Shown: positions 7,132-16,278 of the stretch, piece by piece | Position numbering within the stretch: position 1 is the first letter of the stretch | How the letters are laid out: each line of letters begins with the position of its first letter | Source: Ancylobacter gelatini | GTDB lineage: Bacteria > Pseudomonadota > Alphaproteobacteria > Rhizobiales > Xanthobacteraceae | NCBI RefSeq assembly: GCF_022601675.1 | Contig: NZ_JAKVIL010000009.1 | Span: 62,001 to 126,000 of the forward strand | Direction: 5' to 3' | DNA length: 64,000 nucleotides | The notes under the pieces: generated by a model | The model's input: only the letters and a program-made list of their open reading frames with translations | Databases searched by the model: none | Told to the model about the DNA's origin: nothing | Translations under genes and position numbers: made by a program

Positions 7132-10100
7132 GCGGCGGCATGCGGTGGACCGTCGGCAGCACGGATGTCGGCGGCGCGGCTTCTTCGTCCTCCGCCTCGT
7201 CGCGGGCGCCGACGAAGCGGCCGAAGATCCGGCCGAACAGGCGGCCGAGATCGTCCATCAGCGTGAACACCGCCGGCACGAACACCAGCGACAGCAGGGT
7301 CGAGGCCAGCAGGCCGCCGATCACCGCGATCGCCATCGGCGCGCGGAAGGCGGCGCCCTCGCCGAGCCCGATGGCGGACGGCACCATGCCCGCCGCCATC
7401 GCGATCGTGGTCATCACGATCGGCTGCGCGCGCTTGCGGCCGGCCTCGATCAGCGCGGTGGTGCGGTCATGGCCCGCCGCCACCGATTCGATGGCGAAGT
7501 CGACCAGCAGGATCGCGTTCTTGGTCACGATGCCCATCAGCATCAGGAAGCCGATCACCACCGGCAGCGTCATCGCATTATTGGTGAGCAGCAGCGCGAT
7601 GAAGGCGCCGCCCACCGACAGCGGCAGCGCGACCAGAATGGTGATGGGCTGCAGCACATTGGCGAACAGCAGCACCAGCACCGCCAGCACCATCATCACG
7701 CCCGCGCCCATGGCGGTGGCGAAGCCGCTGAACACTTCGGCCATGATTTCGGCATCGCCGCTCTGCGTCAGCGTCACGCCGGCCGGCAGGTTCCTGGCGG
7801 CGGGCAGCGCGTAGACTTCGGCGAGCGCCTCCCCGAGCTGGGTGGCGCCGGCCAGATCCGCCTCGATGGCGACGCGGCGCGCGCGGTCGTAGCGGTCGAG
7901 GCTGGAGGGGCCCGAGCCGAAGACGAGGTCCGCCACCGAGGACAGCGGCACCGCCGCGCCGGAAGCGGTGCGCACCTTCAGGGTCTCGAAGGTCGCGAGC
8001 GTCGCCCGCGCCTCCTCGTCGAGCTGCACGCGGATCGGCACCTGACGGTCGCCGGCGGAGAATTTGGCGAGGTTCTGCGACACGTCGCCAATGGTGGCGA
8101 TGCGCACCGTGTCGGCGATGTCGGCCACCGAGACGCCGAGTTCGGCGGCTTCCGCGAGCTTGGGCACCACGCGGATTTCCGGGCGCTCCAGCGCCGCCGA
8201 GGTGACGACGTTGGTCAGGCCCTTCACCGTGGCGCGGATTTCGCGCTCCAGCTCCAGCGCGCTCGCCTCGACCTGCGCGCCATCGGAGCCCGACAGGATG
8301 ATGGTGAATTCGCGCCCGCCCGGCCCGGCGCCGCCGGAGGCGCCGAAGTTGAACCGCAGATCGGGAATGCGCGCGATCTCCTCCTGCATGCGCATCTCGA
8401 ACTGCTTCTGGGTGTCGTTACGCTCGGCGCGCGGCACCAGATTGACGATCATGGTCGCCTTGCGCACCTCGCCGGCCGCGTTCACCGGCCCGGCGCTGGC
8501 GCCGCCGCCGGCGGTGGCGAACACGCTGGCGACCTCCGGCTGCTGGCGCAGCTCGTTGGAAATCTCGTCCACCACCTTCTGCGTGCTGGCGAGCGTCGAG
8601 CCCGGCGGCAGCTCCAGCACCAGCACCGAGCGCGACACGTCGGCATTGGGAATGAAGCCCGAGGGCAGCAGGGTGGAGAGCCACATCGAGCCGATGAACA
8701 GCAGGATGCCGCCGGCCGTGGTGATGAAGCGATGCTTCACCGACGCTTTCAGCAGCCGGACATAGAACCGCATGATCAGGCCGTCCGGCTTTTCGCGATG
8801 GCCGGAATCGCGCATGAAATACGCGGCGAGCATCGGGGTCAGCAGCCGGGCGACGGCCAGCGAGAACAGCACCGCCACCGCGACCGTGATGCCGAACTGC
8901 CGGAAATACTGCCCGGCAATGCCGCCCATGAAGCTCACCGGCATGAACACCGCCACGATGGTCAGCGTGGTCGCGACCACGGCGAGGCCGATCTCGTCGG
9001 CGGCATCGATGGCGGCGCGATAGGCGCTCTTGCCCATGCGCATATGGCGCACGATGTTCTCGATCTCGACGATGGCGTCGTCGACCAGAATGCCGGTCAC
9101 CAGCGTCACCGCCAGCAGGCTTACCCCGTTCAGGGAGAAGCCGAGCATGTCCATCACCCAGAAGGTGGGCAGGATGGACAGCGGGATGGCGAGCGCCGAG
9201 ATGATGGTGGCGCGCCAGTCGCGCAGGAACAGCAGCACCACGATCACCGCGAGGATCGCGCCCTCGACCAGCGTGTGCATGGCCGATTCATAGTCGGCCT
9301 GGGTGTATTTCACCGTGGAGTCGATCAGCGTGATGTCGACATTCTCATGCGCCTTCTCCAGCGCGGCCAGCGCTTCCGCCACCCGGTCGGCGACCACGAC
9401 GTCGGAAAAGCCCTTGGCGCGGTAGATGCCGAACGCCACCACCGGCTTGCCGTCGAGCCGGGCAAAGATGCGCGGCTCGGCCGCGCCGTCGGTCACGGTG
9501 CCGAGATCGGCGAGCCGCACCTGGCGCGCCGAGGAGGTGGCGGTCGCCGGCAAGGCGATATGGGTCTGGGCGAGGTCGTTCACGGTCAGCGCGCCGCCGA
9601 GCGTGCGCACCGATTGTTCCTGCGAACCGATCTCGCCGCGTCCGCCGGCAAGGTCGACATTGGTGGCGGCGAGCTGGCGGTTGACGTCCGCCGCCGTCAC
9701 GCCGAGCGCGGCCAGCCGGTCGGGATTGAGCGAGATGCGGATTTCGCGGTCGACGCCGCCCTCGCGCTTGACCTGCGCGACGCCGCGCACGCCCTGCAGC
9801 GCGCGGATGACGGTATCGTCCACGAACCACGACAATTCGTCCGGCGTCATCGCCGGGGCCGAGGCGGCATAGGTGACGATCGACATGCCCTCGACATCGA
9901 TGCGCTGGATCAGCGGCTCCTCGATGTTCTGCGGCAGCTCGGAGCGGATGCCGGTCACCGCGTCGCGGACGTCGTTCACGGCGCGGTCGACCTGGGTCTC
10001 GAGCTGGAACTCGACCGTGGTGACAGAGGCGCCCTCGGTGATGGAAGAGGTGATGTGCTTCACCCCCTGCACGCCGGCAATGGCGGTTTCCACGCGCTTG

Positions 10101-10297
10101 GTGACCTGGGTCTCCAGCTCGCTCGGCGCCGCGCCGGGCTGGGCGACGGTGACGGCGACGATCGGCACGTCGATATTCGGCATGCGGGTGATCGGCAGAT
10201 TGCCGAAGGTGTAGAGGCCGAGCGCGGTCAGCACCACGAACAGCACGATCGAGGGAACCGGCTTGCGGATCGACCAGGCGGAGATGTTGAGAGCCAT
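7112..10297 (-). CDS. RND efflux transporter, inner-membrane permease (HAE1/AcrB type)
   Basis: The 1061-aa protein has the full RND plan: TM1 (about 13-30), a large periplasmic loop, TM2-6, a second periplasmic loop and TM7-12. The proton-relay residues are visible: the Asp pair in GILVDDAIVEIEN (about 406-407, TM4) and Lys in GIVTKNAILLVDF (about 926, TM10). Members use the proton gradient to expel hydrophobic drugs, solvents or lipids through a tripartite pump. It is translationally coupled to the adaptor gene, whose stop shares one base with this start (TGATG at 10295-10299). No outer-membrane channel gene is in the operon, so it must use a TolC-like partner from elsewhere. The C-terminus is Pro-rich and ends at the short duplication noted above. 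Confidence 0.95.
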   Translation of the reverse strand: MALNISAWSIRKPVPSIVLFVVLTALGLYTFGNLPITRMPNIDVPIVAVTVAQPGAAPSELETQVTKRVETAIAGVQGVKHITSSITEGASVTTVEFQLETQVDRAVNDVRDAVTGIRSELPQNIEEPLIQRIDVEGMSIVTYAASAPAMTPDELSWFVDDTVIRALQGVRGVAQVKREGGVDREIRISLNPDRLAALGVTAADVNRQLAATNVDLAGGRGEIGSQEQSVRTLGGALTVNDLAQTHIALPATATSSARQVRLADLGTVTDGAAEPRIFARLDGKPVVAFGIYRAKGFSDVVVADRVAEALAALEKAHENVDITLIDSTVKYTQADYESAMHTLVEGAILAVIVVLLFLRDWRATIISALAIPLSILPTFWVMDMLGFSLNGVSLLAVTLVTGILVDDAIVEIENIVRHMRMGKSAYRAAIDAADEIGLAVVATTLTIVAVFMPVSFMGGIAGQYFRQFGITVAVAVLFSLAVARLLTPMLAAYFMRDSGHREKPDGLIMRFYVRLLKASVKHRFITTAGGILLFIGSMWLSTLLPSGFIPNADVSRSVLVLELPPGSTLASTQKVVDEISNELRQQPEVASVFATAGGGASAGPVNAAGEVRKATMIVNLVPRAERNDTQKQFEMRMQEEIARIPDLRFNFGASGGAGPGGREFTIILSGSDGAQVEASALELEREIRATVKGLTNVVTSAALERPEIRVVPKLAEAAELGVSVADIADTVRIATIGDVSQNLAKFSAGDRQVPIRVQLDEEARATLATFETLKVRTASGAAVPLSSVADLVFGSGPSSLDRYDRARRVAIEADLAGATQLGEALAEVYALPAARNLPAGVTLTQSGDAEIMAEVFSGFATAMGAGVMMVLAVLVLLFANVLQPITILVALPLSVGGAFIALLLTNNAMTLPVVIGFLMLMGIVTKNAILLVDFAIESVAAGHDRTTALIEAGRKRAQPIVMTTIAMAAGMVPSAIGLGEGAAFRAPMAIAVIGGLLASTLLSLVFVPAVFTLMDDLGRLFGRIFGRFVGARDEAEDEEAAPPTSVLPTVHRMPPPPMAAE

Positions 10298-11571
10298 CAG
10301 GCGCCACCCTTCGCGCTTGCGGACAGCGAGGCCGGATCGACCGGCACCGGGGTCACGTGGTCGCCGTCACGCAGAAAGCCGCCGGCGCGCGCCACGACGC
10401 TTTCGCCCTCCGTCAGACCTTCGACGATCTCGACGAAGCCTTCGCCCTGCAGCCCGGTCTTCACCGGGCGCTGCTCGACGCGCTCATCGGCCACCACCAG
10501 CACGAAGGTGCCCTGCGGGCTGAACTGGACCGCCGATTGCGGCAGGGCCACGCCCTCGCGGCGCGCCACTTCGATCGTGCCGCGCGCATAGGCGCCGGGA
10601 CGCAGGCGCTCATCCGCCGGCATGGCCACCGCGACGCGGGCGAGGCGGGTGGCCGGATCGACCTTGGCGCCGACGAGGCGGATATCGGCCATCACCGGCG
10701 TCTCGAATCCGGCGGGCACCACCGCGACCTTCATGCCGGTGGCGATGCGCGGCAGCATGGATTCGGGCACCTCGGCGTCGAGGTCGATGGCGCCGTCCTT
10801 GACGATGCGGAACAGCGGCTCGGCATTGGCCGAGAGCACGATGGCGCCGAGCCGGGCAGCGCGGGCCGAGACGATGCCGGCCTCCGGCGCCTTGATGTCG
10901 GTACGGGCCAGCCGGACCAGCAGCTCGTCGCGCACGGCCTTGATCTGGTCGGCTTCGGCCTCGGCGGCGGTCACCATTTCCTGCGCCGCGGTCACCTGCG
11001 AGCTCGCCACCTTCACGGCGCGCTCGCGCTGGTCCAGCACTTCCTGCGAGGTGGCGCCGGTCTTGATCAGGGTGCGCGCGCGCTCGACGGCGGCCTCGGC
11101 CTCGATGCGCTGGGCAATGGCCTGTTCGAGCGAGGCCTTCTGCTGGGCGATGGCGGCCTGCGCCTTGGCGGCGTTCGCCGTGTTCTGCGCCAGCAGCGTG
11201 TCGAGCATGTCGCGCGACAGCCGGGCCAGAACCTGCCCCTTCTCCACCCGGTCGCCCTCGTCGACGAGAATCTCCATGATGCGGTAGCCGTCGATTTCCG
11301 GACCGACCATGATTTCCTCGCGCGCGACCAGCGTCCCGGTCACCGGCAGCTTCTCGGTGACCTCGCGCCGCGCGGCGGGCACCACCGAAATCGAGATGCC
11401 GCGCACCTGCGCGGGCTCGGGCACGCTCGGCGTCGCCTGCGCGGTATCGGACAGGCCGAGCCCGTCCGCCACCCGGTCGCCAAAGGCGAGATAACCGAAC
11501 CCGACCACGACAGCGGTCAGGCCCAGGGCAAGCACGACGCGCCCGCGAACGGAGGGAGACTTCACACTCAT
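10297..11571 (-). CDS. RND efflux periplasmic adaptor (membrane fusion protein)
   Basis: A 424-aa HlyD/AcrA-type adaptor. An N-terminal membrane anchor (about 11-28) is followed by the beta-barrel/lipoyl half (PVTGTLVAREEIMVGPEIDGYRI), an Ala/Gln/Glu-rich alpha-hairpin (about 125-220), the second lipoyl half (TDIKAPEAGIVSARAARLGAIV) and a membrane-proximal domain. It bridges the permease to an outer-membrane channel. It overlaps the tetR gene upstream by 4 nt and the permease gene downstream by 1 nt, so the three are one translationally coupled operon. Confidence 0.93.
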   Translation of the reverse strand: MSVKSPSVRGRVVLALGLTAVVVGFGYLAFGDRVADGLGLSDTAQATPSVPEPAQVRGISISVVPAARREVTEKLPVTGTLVAREEIMVGPEIDGYRIMEILVDEGDRVEKGQVLARLSRDMLDTLLAQNTANAAKAQAAIAQQKASLEQAIAQRIEAEAAVERARTLIKTGATSQEVLDQRERAVKVASSQVTAAQEMVTAAEAEADQIKAVRDELLVRLARTDIKAPEAGIVSARAARLGAIVLSANAEPLFRIVKDGAIDLDAEVPESMLPRIATGMKVAVVPAGFETPVMADIRLVGAKVDPATRLARVAVAMPADERLRPGAYARGTIEVARREGVALPQSAVQFSPQGTFVLVVADERVEQRPVKTGLQGEGFVEIVEGLTEGESVVARAGGFLRDGDHVTPVPVDPASLSASAKGGA

Positions 11572-12191
11572 GACCGGGCGTCCGTGGCAGTGGTGGTGCG
11601 GGGGGCCAGCATGCGGCGGATCAGATCGCCCAGAACGGGCATCATCTCGCCAAGCGGCAATTCGGGGGAAAGGCGGTTGCGCAGCATGAGGCCGTCGCCG
11701 ATGGCGTTGATCATCACCAGCACCGCGTCGGGATCGAGGCCGGCATCGACCTCGCCGCGCGCCTGCGCCGCCAGCAGCGCGCGCCGCATCGACTGGTCCA
11801 TCTCGGCCTCGACCTCGTCGAACATCACCTTCAGCGCGGGATTGCGCATCGCCTCGGCGGCGATCTCCGGGCCAAGCTCGGCGCAGACCATCTCCATCTC
11901 GCCGGTGAAGAGCTGCGTGCCCATGGCGGTCAGCGCCCCGACGAAATCCGGCGCGCTCTCCAGATGCTCCATCAGGCGCGCCCGCAGCGTCCGCTCCTCC
12001 TCGACGATCGCGATGATGATCGCGTCCTTGGACGGGAAATAGCGGTAGAGCGCACCGGGGCTCATGCTCGCCTCGGCGCAGATCTCATGCATGCTGGTGC
12101 CGTGAAAGCCGTTCCGCGTGAAACAGGCGATCGCCGCGTCAAGGACACGGCGGCGGGGATCGGCTTTCGGGGCAGTGGCGAGGGCGACCAT
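11568..12191 (-). CDS. TetR family repressor of the efflux operon
   Basis: A 207-aa regulator. The TetR helix-turn-helix lies at about residues 15-60 (VLDAAIACFTRNGFHGTSMHEICAEASMSPGALYRYF). A helical ligand/dimerisation domain ending near 200 follows. The ATG at 12191 is chosen because GGAG lies 6 nt upstream; the open frame to 12233 would run into the operator. It is the first gene of the tetR-adaptor-permease operon. Two identical 16-nt operator sequences bracket the promoter just upstream (12217-12232, 12264-12279), so it very probably represses itself and the pump until an inducer binds. Confidence 0.92.
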   Translation of the reverse strand: MVALATAPKADPRRRVLDAAIACFTRNGFHGTSMHEICAEASMSPGALYRYFPSKDAIIIAIVEEERTLRARLMEHLESAPDFVGALTAMGTQLFTGEMEMVCAELGPEIAAEAMRNPALKVMFDEVEAEMDQSMRRALLAAQARGEVDAGLDPDAVLVMINAIGDGLMLRNRLSPELPLGEMMPVLGDLIRRMLAPRTTTATDARS

Positions 12192-12216
12192 CAATAGCTC
12201 CGGGCTCCATAGAGAG

Positions 12217-12279
12217 CGAACGTTCGTTCGCATCTATGGCGGAAGCAAGACCCGAGTCAAGAACGAACGTTCGTTCGCA
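12217..12279 (-). promoter_or_regulatory. tetR-efflux promoter bracketed by two operators
   Basis: On the minus strand a TTGACT -35 (12255-12260) and an ATAGAT -10 (12232-12237) are 17 bp apart. The same 16 nt CGAACGTTCGTTCGCA occur at 12264-12279 and 12217-12232. The distal copy lies within a perfect 16-bp palindrome (12261-12276) directly upstream of the -35; the proximal copy directly abuts the -10. This is a textbook two-operator arrangement for a TetR-type repressor. Confidence 0.8.
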
Positions 12280-12329
12280 CGATTTGCGGCGATCACGGTT
12301 AATCGATCCGCGTGCCGAAAATCGGAAGG

Positions 12330-12842
12330 TCAGGCTGCCGGCACCGCCAGCGCGGCGAATTCGCCGGCCACCCGGTCATAAACCGCGCGCTTGAACGGGA
12401 TGATCAGCGCCGGAATGCGCTCCAGCCGCTCCCAGCGCCATTCCAGAAATTCCGGCCTGTGCTTGCCGCCGCCGGGGTGGCGCACGTCGATCTCGCTGTC
12501 CGGTCCGGTAAAGCGCAGCGCGAGCCATTTCTGGGTCTGCCCGCGATAGCGTCCCTTCCAGGCCTCGCGCGCGACCGGCTCGGGCAGGTCGTAGGCCAGC
12601 CAGTCGGCGGCCTCCGCGAGCGGCTCCACCGAGCGCACATTGGTCTCCTCATACAGCTCGCGCTGCGCCGCCTCCGCCGGGCTCTCGCCCTCGTCGATCC
12701 CGCCCTGCGGCATCTGCCAGCTATGGGTGGCGTCGACATGCTCGGAGCCGCCGCTGCGCCGGCCGATGAAGACCAGCCCGTCGCGATTGACCAGAAGAAC
12801 ACCGACGCAGGGGCGGTAGGGCAGGTTCGCGAAAGGAGTCAT
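12330..12842 (-). CDS. rppH: RNA pyrophosphohydrolase RppH (Nudix)
   Basis: A 170-aa Nudix hydrolase. The Nudix box reads [17 protein letters not shown] followed by YEETNV (about residues 47-70), with all Glu and Arg positions intact. The N-terminus [21 protein letters not shown] and the WQMPQGGID segment are typical of RppH/NudH, which removes pyrophosphate from 5'-triphosphate mRNA and so starts decay. RppH as the last gene downstream of envC-ctpA is the usual rhizobial order. The start ATG at 12842 fits the family N-terminus. Confidence 0.93.
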   Translation of the reverse strand: MTPFANLPYRPCVGVLLVNRDGLVFIGRRSGGSEHVDATHSWQMPQGGIDEGESPAEAAQRELYEETNVRSVEPLAEAADWLAYDLPEPVAREAWKGRYRGQTQKWLALRFTGPDSEIDVRHPGGGKHRPEFLEWRWERLERIPALIIPFKRAVYDRVAGEFAALAVPAA

Positions 12843-12918
12843 GGCGGGGCGGCACCGGCTGAAGCGGAAAGAGGCATCATGATAGGCGAGGATGACGCCG
12901 ATGCGTAGCGTGTCGCGC

Positions 12919-13308
12919 TCAGCGCGTCACGGGCTGGCCGGCGAGCAGCGGCAGCGGTGCCGCGGTCAGCCGCGCCCGCGTGCTCTCGGCCGGATCCAGC
13001 AGCGTGACGTCGCCGCCCGCACCCGCATCGAAGCCGGGGCGCAGCATCGGCGCATCGGCCGGCACCGGCGCCCCGCCCGGCAGCATCAGGGCGGGGTGAT
13101 CCGTCCAGCCGGGCTCGGACCCGCGCGCCGACAGCCAGCAGAACAGCACCCCGACCATGGCGAGGCCGGCAATCCCGAAGATCGCGACCGCCGCCCGGTT
13201 ATGGTCGCTGTCGCGACCGGCGTCGCGCCCGAGGGGGCCACCCGCAAGCCGGTCGTCGTCAACGAGGATCGGGAGGCGCGGCGCGGTGGTGTTGCGAAGC
13301 ATGTCCAT
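12919..13308 (-). CDS. Short single-pass membrane protein of unknown function (possible remnant of the YibQ-type deacetylase)
   Basis: A 129-aa open frame lies between ctpA and rppH on the same strand. It has an Asp/Gly-rich cytoplasmic part with [16 protein letters not shown] (about 16-31), one transmembrane segment (about 39-60) and a Pro/Ala-rich outer part. I do not recognise a domain. In related genomes this slot holds a divergent polysaccharide deacetylase of roughly 400 aa that begins with a similar short Asp/Leu/Gly motif and one TM. The present frame could be its leftover N-terminus. It could also be a spurious frame, although no other gene covers 12843-13459. The start is uncertain (a second ATG is at 13302). 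Confidence 0.5.
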   Translation of the reverse strand: MDMLRNTTAPRLPILVDDDRLAGGPLGRDAGRDSDHNRAAVAIFGIAGLAMVGVLFCWLSARGSEPGWTDHPALMLPGGAPVPADAPMLRPGFDAGAGGDVTLLDPAESTRARLTAAPLPLLAGQPVTR

Positions 13309-13391
13309 GCCGCCTTATCGCCCCGGACCAAGGCAGCATCGGGGCAGGCGAACCCGGAATCGTGGCGCGCGGGCAACAACTTGCGACAAAG

Positions 13392-13418
13392 AAAAACCCC
13401 GCCCGGTGCCGGGCGGGG
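13392..13418 (-). terminator. Intrinsic terminator after ctpA
   Basis: Reading the minus strand, a GC-only stem (13397-13405 with 13410-13418, 9 bp perfect, 4-nt loop) is followed immediately by five T (13392-13396) and further T-rich sequence. It ends transcription of the envC-ctpA unit 40 bp beyond the ctpA stop. Confidence 0.85.
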
Positions 13419-13459
13419 TCGTTATCTGCGGATCGGCCTGCGGCGCGTGCCCGACGTCC

Positions 13460-14809
13460 TCAGTTGGGGACGGCGGCCTTGGGATCGGCCGGATAGGCGG
13501 CGTTCTTCTGCACGCCATGCATCAGGTCGATGGCGAGCTGGAGCTGCGTGTCGTCCTTGGGATCCGGCGGCACATAGGCGGGCGAACCCGTCTTCTCGTC
13601 CTCGCCATTCTTCAGGTGGCCCTTGAGCGAGGCTTCGCCGCGCGTGGTCTCGATGCCGGCGGCCTCGGCCTTCTCCTTCACGTCCTTGGGGACGTCCTGG
13701 ATCAGCTCGATGTCGGGCTGGATGCCCTTGGCCTGGATCGAGCGGCCCGACGGCGTGTAGTAGCGCGCCGTGGTCAGCTTGATCGCGGCATTGCCGGAGA
13801 CCGGGATCACCGACTGCACCGAGGCCTTGCCGAAGGAGAGCGAGCCGAGAATGGTGGCCCGCTTGTGGTCCTGCAGGGCGCCGGCCACGATTTCCGACGC
13901 CGAGGCCGAGCCGCCATTGACCAGCACGATCACCGGCTTGCCCTTAACGAGGTCGCCGGGGCGGGCGTTGTAGCGCTCGGTCGAGTTCGGGTCGCGGCCG
14001 CGGGTCGAGACGATCTCGCCGCGATCGAGGAACACGTCGGAGACCTCGATCGCCTGCGGCAGCACGCCGCCGGGATTGTTGCGCAGGTCGATGATGAAGC
14101 CCTTGAGCTTGTCCTCGCCGATCTTGGCCGTCAGGTCGGCGATCGCCTTCTTCAGCCCGTCCGAGGTCGGATCGGCGAACTGCGAGATGCGGATATAGCC
14201 GATATCCTCGCCCTCGACGCGCGAGCGCACCGTGTTGAGGCTGATCAGGTCGCGCACCAGCGTGAATTCGAGCGGCTTGTCCTCGCCCTTGCGGATGACG
14301 GTGATCTTGATCGGGGTCGCCACCGCGCCGCGCATCTTCTCGACCGCCTGGCTGAGCGTCATGCCCTTGACGTCTTCGCCGTCCAGCTTGGCGATGAGGT
14401 CGCCGGCCTGGATGCCCGCCTTGGCGGCCGGCGTCTCGTCCATCGGGGCGACGACCTTGACCAGGCCGTCCTCCATCGTGACCTCGATGCCCAGCCCGCC
14501 GAACTGGCCGCGGGTGTTCACCTGCATGTCGCGATATTCTTTGAGGTCGAGATAGGCGGAATGGGGATCGAGCGAGGAGAGCATACCGTTGATGGCCGCC
14601 TCGATCAGCTTGGAATCCTCCGGCTTCTCGATGTAGTCGGCGCGCACCCGCTCGAACACGTCGCCGAACAGGTTGAGCTGCCGATAGGTATCGGAAGCGG
14701 CCGCGACCGCCTTGCCCGGCTCCAGCAGCAGACGAGGCTGCGAAACGCCGACCGCGACGATGGCACCGGCCGCCACACCCATGAGAAATACTGACGTCCT
14801 ACGCATCAT
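13460..14809 (-). CDS. ctpA: C-terminal processing peptidase CtpA (S41 family)
   Basis: A 449-aa periplasmic serine protease. It has an N-terminal signal/anchor (RTSVFLMGVAAGAIVAVGV), the LDPHSAYL segment, a PDZ domain (about 95-180; GQFGGLGIEV, AGIQAGDLI) and the S41 core. The Ser-Lys dyad is seen in VNGGSASASEI (S303) and SFGKASVQS (K328). It trims periplasmic and envelope proteins, including peptidoglycan hydrolases. The ATG at 14809 overlaps the envC stop by 4 nt (ATGA), so envC and ctpA are coupled. A terminator follows at 13392-13418. Confidence 0.93.
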   Translation of the reverse strand: MMRRTSVFLMGVAAGAIVAVGVSQPRLLLEPGKAVAAASDTYRQLNLFGDVFERVRADYIEKPEDSKLIEAAINGMLSSLDPHSAYLDLKEYRDMQVNTRGQFGGLGIEVTMEDGLVKVVAPMDETPAAKAGIQAGDLIAKLDGEDVKGMTLSQAVEKMRGAVATPIKITVIRKGEDKPLEFTLVRDLISLNTVRSRVEGEDIGYIRISQFADPTSDGLKKAIADLTAKIGEDKLKGFIIDLRNNPGGVLPQAIEVSDVFLDRGEIVSTRGRDPNSTERYNARPGDLVKGKPVIVLVNGGSASASEIVAGALQDHKRATILGSLSFGKASVQSVIPVSGNAAIKLTTARYYTPSGRSIQAKGIQPDIELIQDVPKDVKEKAEAAGIETTRGEASLKGHLKNGEDEKTGSPAYVPPDPKDDTQLQLAIDLMHGVQKNAAYPADPKAAVPN

Positions 14810-16161
14810 CCGCGAACCTTCTCGCTCTCGCTCGTCGCCCACCAGGGCGTGGGATCGATCGAATTTCCGTCCTTACGGAACTCGACGTAAAGAATAGGTT
14901 GGGCGGTTCCAAGGCCGACCGACGAAACCAGCTGCGGGCCATTGCCCATCACAGCCACCGGTTCGCCGGCCAGCACGAACTGACCCAGACCGACCGTTAT
15001 CTTATCCATCCCCGCCAGCAATATATGGTATCCGCCGCCCGCGTTGATGATCAATAGCTGTCCGTAGGAGCGGAACGGGCCGGCATAGACCACCCAGCCG
15101 TCGCTCGGCGCCGAGACCTGGGCCTGCAGGCGGGTGCCGAAGGACGTCCCCTTCTCCGCCCCGCCATATGCATCGGGCGTGCCGAACTGCTTGAGCACGG
15201 TGCCGCCCGCCGGCTGGTGCAGCAGGCCCTTGGCCTCCTCGAACGGAATGCCCGGCGTCAGGCGCCCCGGATTGGACAGGGCAGCCAACTTGTCAGCAGG
15301 CCCTTGATTTTCCTTGGCGATCGCCGCCCGTGCCGCCTCCGCGGCCTCCCGCGCGGCCTTGATTTCGGTCTCCATGCGCGCCATCAGCTCGCGCACATTG
15401 CCCGCCTCGGCGGCCAGCAGCTCGGCCCGCGCCTTCTCCTCGGCCAGCGCGGCCTCGCCGGCCGCCAGCGAGGCCTGGCGCTCCTCGATCAGGGCGCTGG
15501 TGCGCCGGCGTTCCTCGGCGAGCGAGAGTTTCAATTCTGCGAGAGCGTCGCGCGCGCTCGCGGTTTCGCGGCGCACGCGCTCCTGCGCGGCGAGTTCGAC
15601 GGCGAGAAGATCGGTCTCGGCCCGCAGTTCCGGGAGCACCGCGCCGAGCAGCATGGCCGAGCGCACCGAATCCAGCGCGTCATCGGGGCGGACCAGCAGC
15701 GCGGGCGGCGGCAGGCGGCCAAGCCGGACCAGCCCGCCCAGCACCTCGGCGAGGGTCGAGCGGCGGGCATCGAGCGATTCGCGGATGTCCTGCGCCTCGC
15801 GGCCGAGAATCACCAGGCGCTGCTCGCTGGCATCGAGCTTCTCCTCGACCTCGCGCACCCGCACCGCGGTGTCGATCAGCGCGCTGGTGAGCTTGGCGCG
15901 GTCGCCGCGCAGCGCGGCGATTTCCTGCTGCAGCCGCGCCTGTTCGGCCGCGCTGCCTTTCATGTCGGCGTCGAGCTTTTCGATGCGCTCCCGCTGGGCG
16001 CGGGCGGCGTCCGTCTCGCCGGAGGTCGCGCCCGGCTCCTGAGCCGCCGCGAAGCTTGACCATGCGGCGATGAGGGCAAGCGCCAGCACGACCCTTCGGC
16101 CGCCACGCGGGCGCGGGCGGCGGGGCGGCGGGAAGCGCAGGCGGGCGGGCGGGAAGAGCAT
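14806..16161 (-). CDS. envC: Murein hydrolase activator EnvC (coiled coil + degenerate LytM domain)
   Basis: A 451-aa protein. A basic N-terminus and signal peptide (VVLALALIAAWSSFAAA) precede a long coiled coil (about 50-285, Ala/Glu/Arg heptads) and a C-terminal M23/LytM domain (about 325-445). The M23 metal ligands are not there: the usual HxxxD region reads GTSFGTRLQAQVSAP and the final HxH is LYVEF. This degeneracy is normal for EnvC, which activates amidases at the septum instead of cutting murein itself. It is coupled to ctpA downstream. Confidence 0.9.
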   Translation of the reverse strand: MLFPPARLRFPPPRRPRPRGGRRVVLALALIAAWSSFAAAQEPGATSGETDAARAQRERIEKLDADMKGSAAEQARLQQEIAALRGDRAKLTSALIDTAVRVREVEEKLDASEQRLVILGREAQDIRESLDARRSTLAEVLGGLVRLGRLPPPALLVRPDDALDSVRSAMLLGAVLPELRAETDLLAVELAAQERVRRETASARDALAELKLSLAEERRRTSALIEERQASLAAGEAALAEEKARAELLAAEAGNVRELMARMETEIKAAREAAEAARAAIAKENQGPADKLAALSNPGRLTPGIPFEEAKGLLHQPAGGTVLKQFGTPDAYGGAEKGTSFGTRLQAQVSAPSDGWVVYAGPFRSYGQLLIINAGGGYHILLAGMDKITVGLGQFVLAGEPVAVMGNGPQLVSSVGLGTAQPILYVEFRKDGNSIDPTPWWATSESEKVRG

Positions 16162-16278
16162 CGGATCAGGAGAGGCTGCGTCGGTTAATGGCCGCTTAAC
16201 GGAAGGCGCGTTCGTTCAGGTCGTCCGGCGTTCTCCCGCCCGGAGGCCGGCACCGCCGAGCGCGCCGGATCGGGATCG

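Noticed and set aside
6956..10591. A 1211-codon open frame on the plus strand opposite the RND operon
   Set aside because: It is rich in His, Arg, Asp and Gln with no domain; it is the shadow of GC-rich third positions of the real minus-strand genes.
12110..12127. A parS-like sequence GTTCCGCGTGAAAC near parAB-type context
   Set aside because: Three mismatches to the consensus, inside the tetR coding region and about 50 kb from parB; probably chance.
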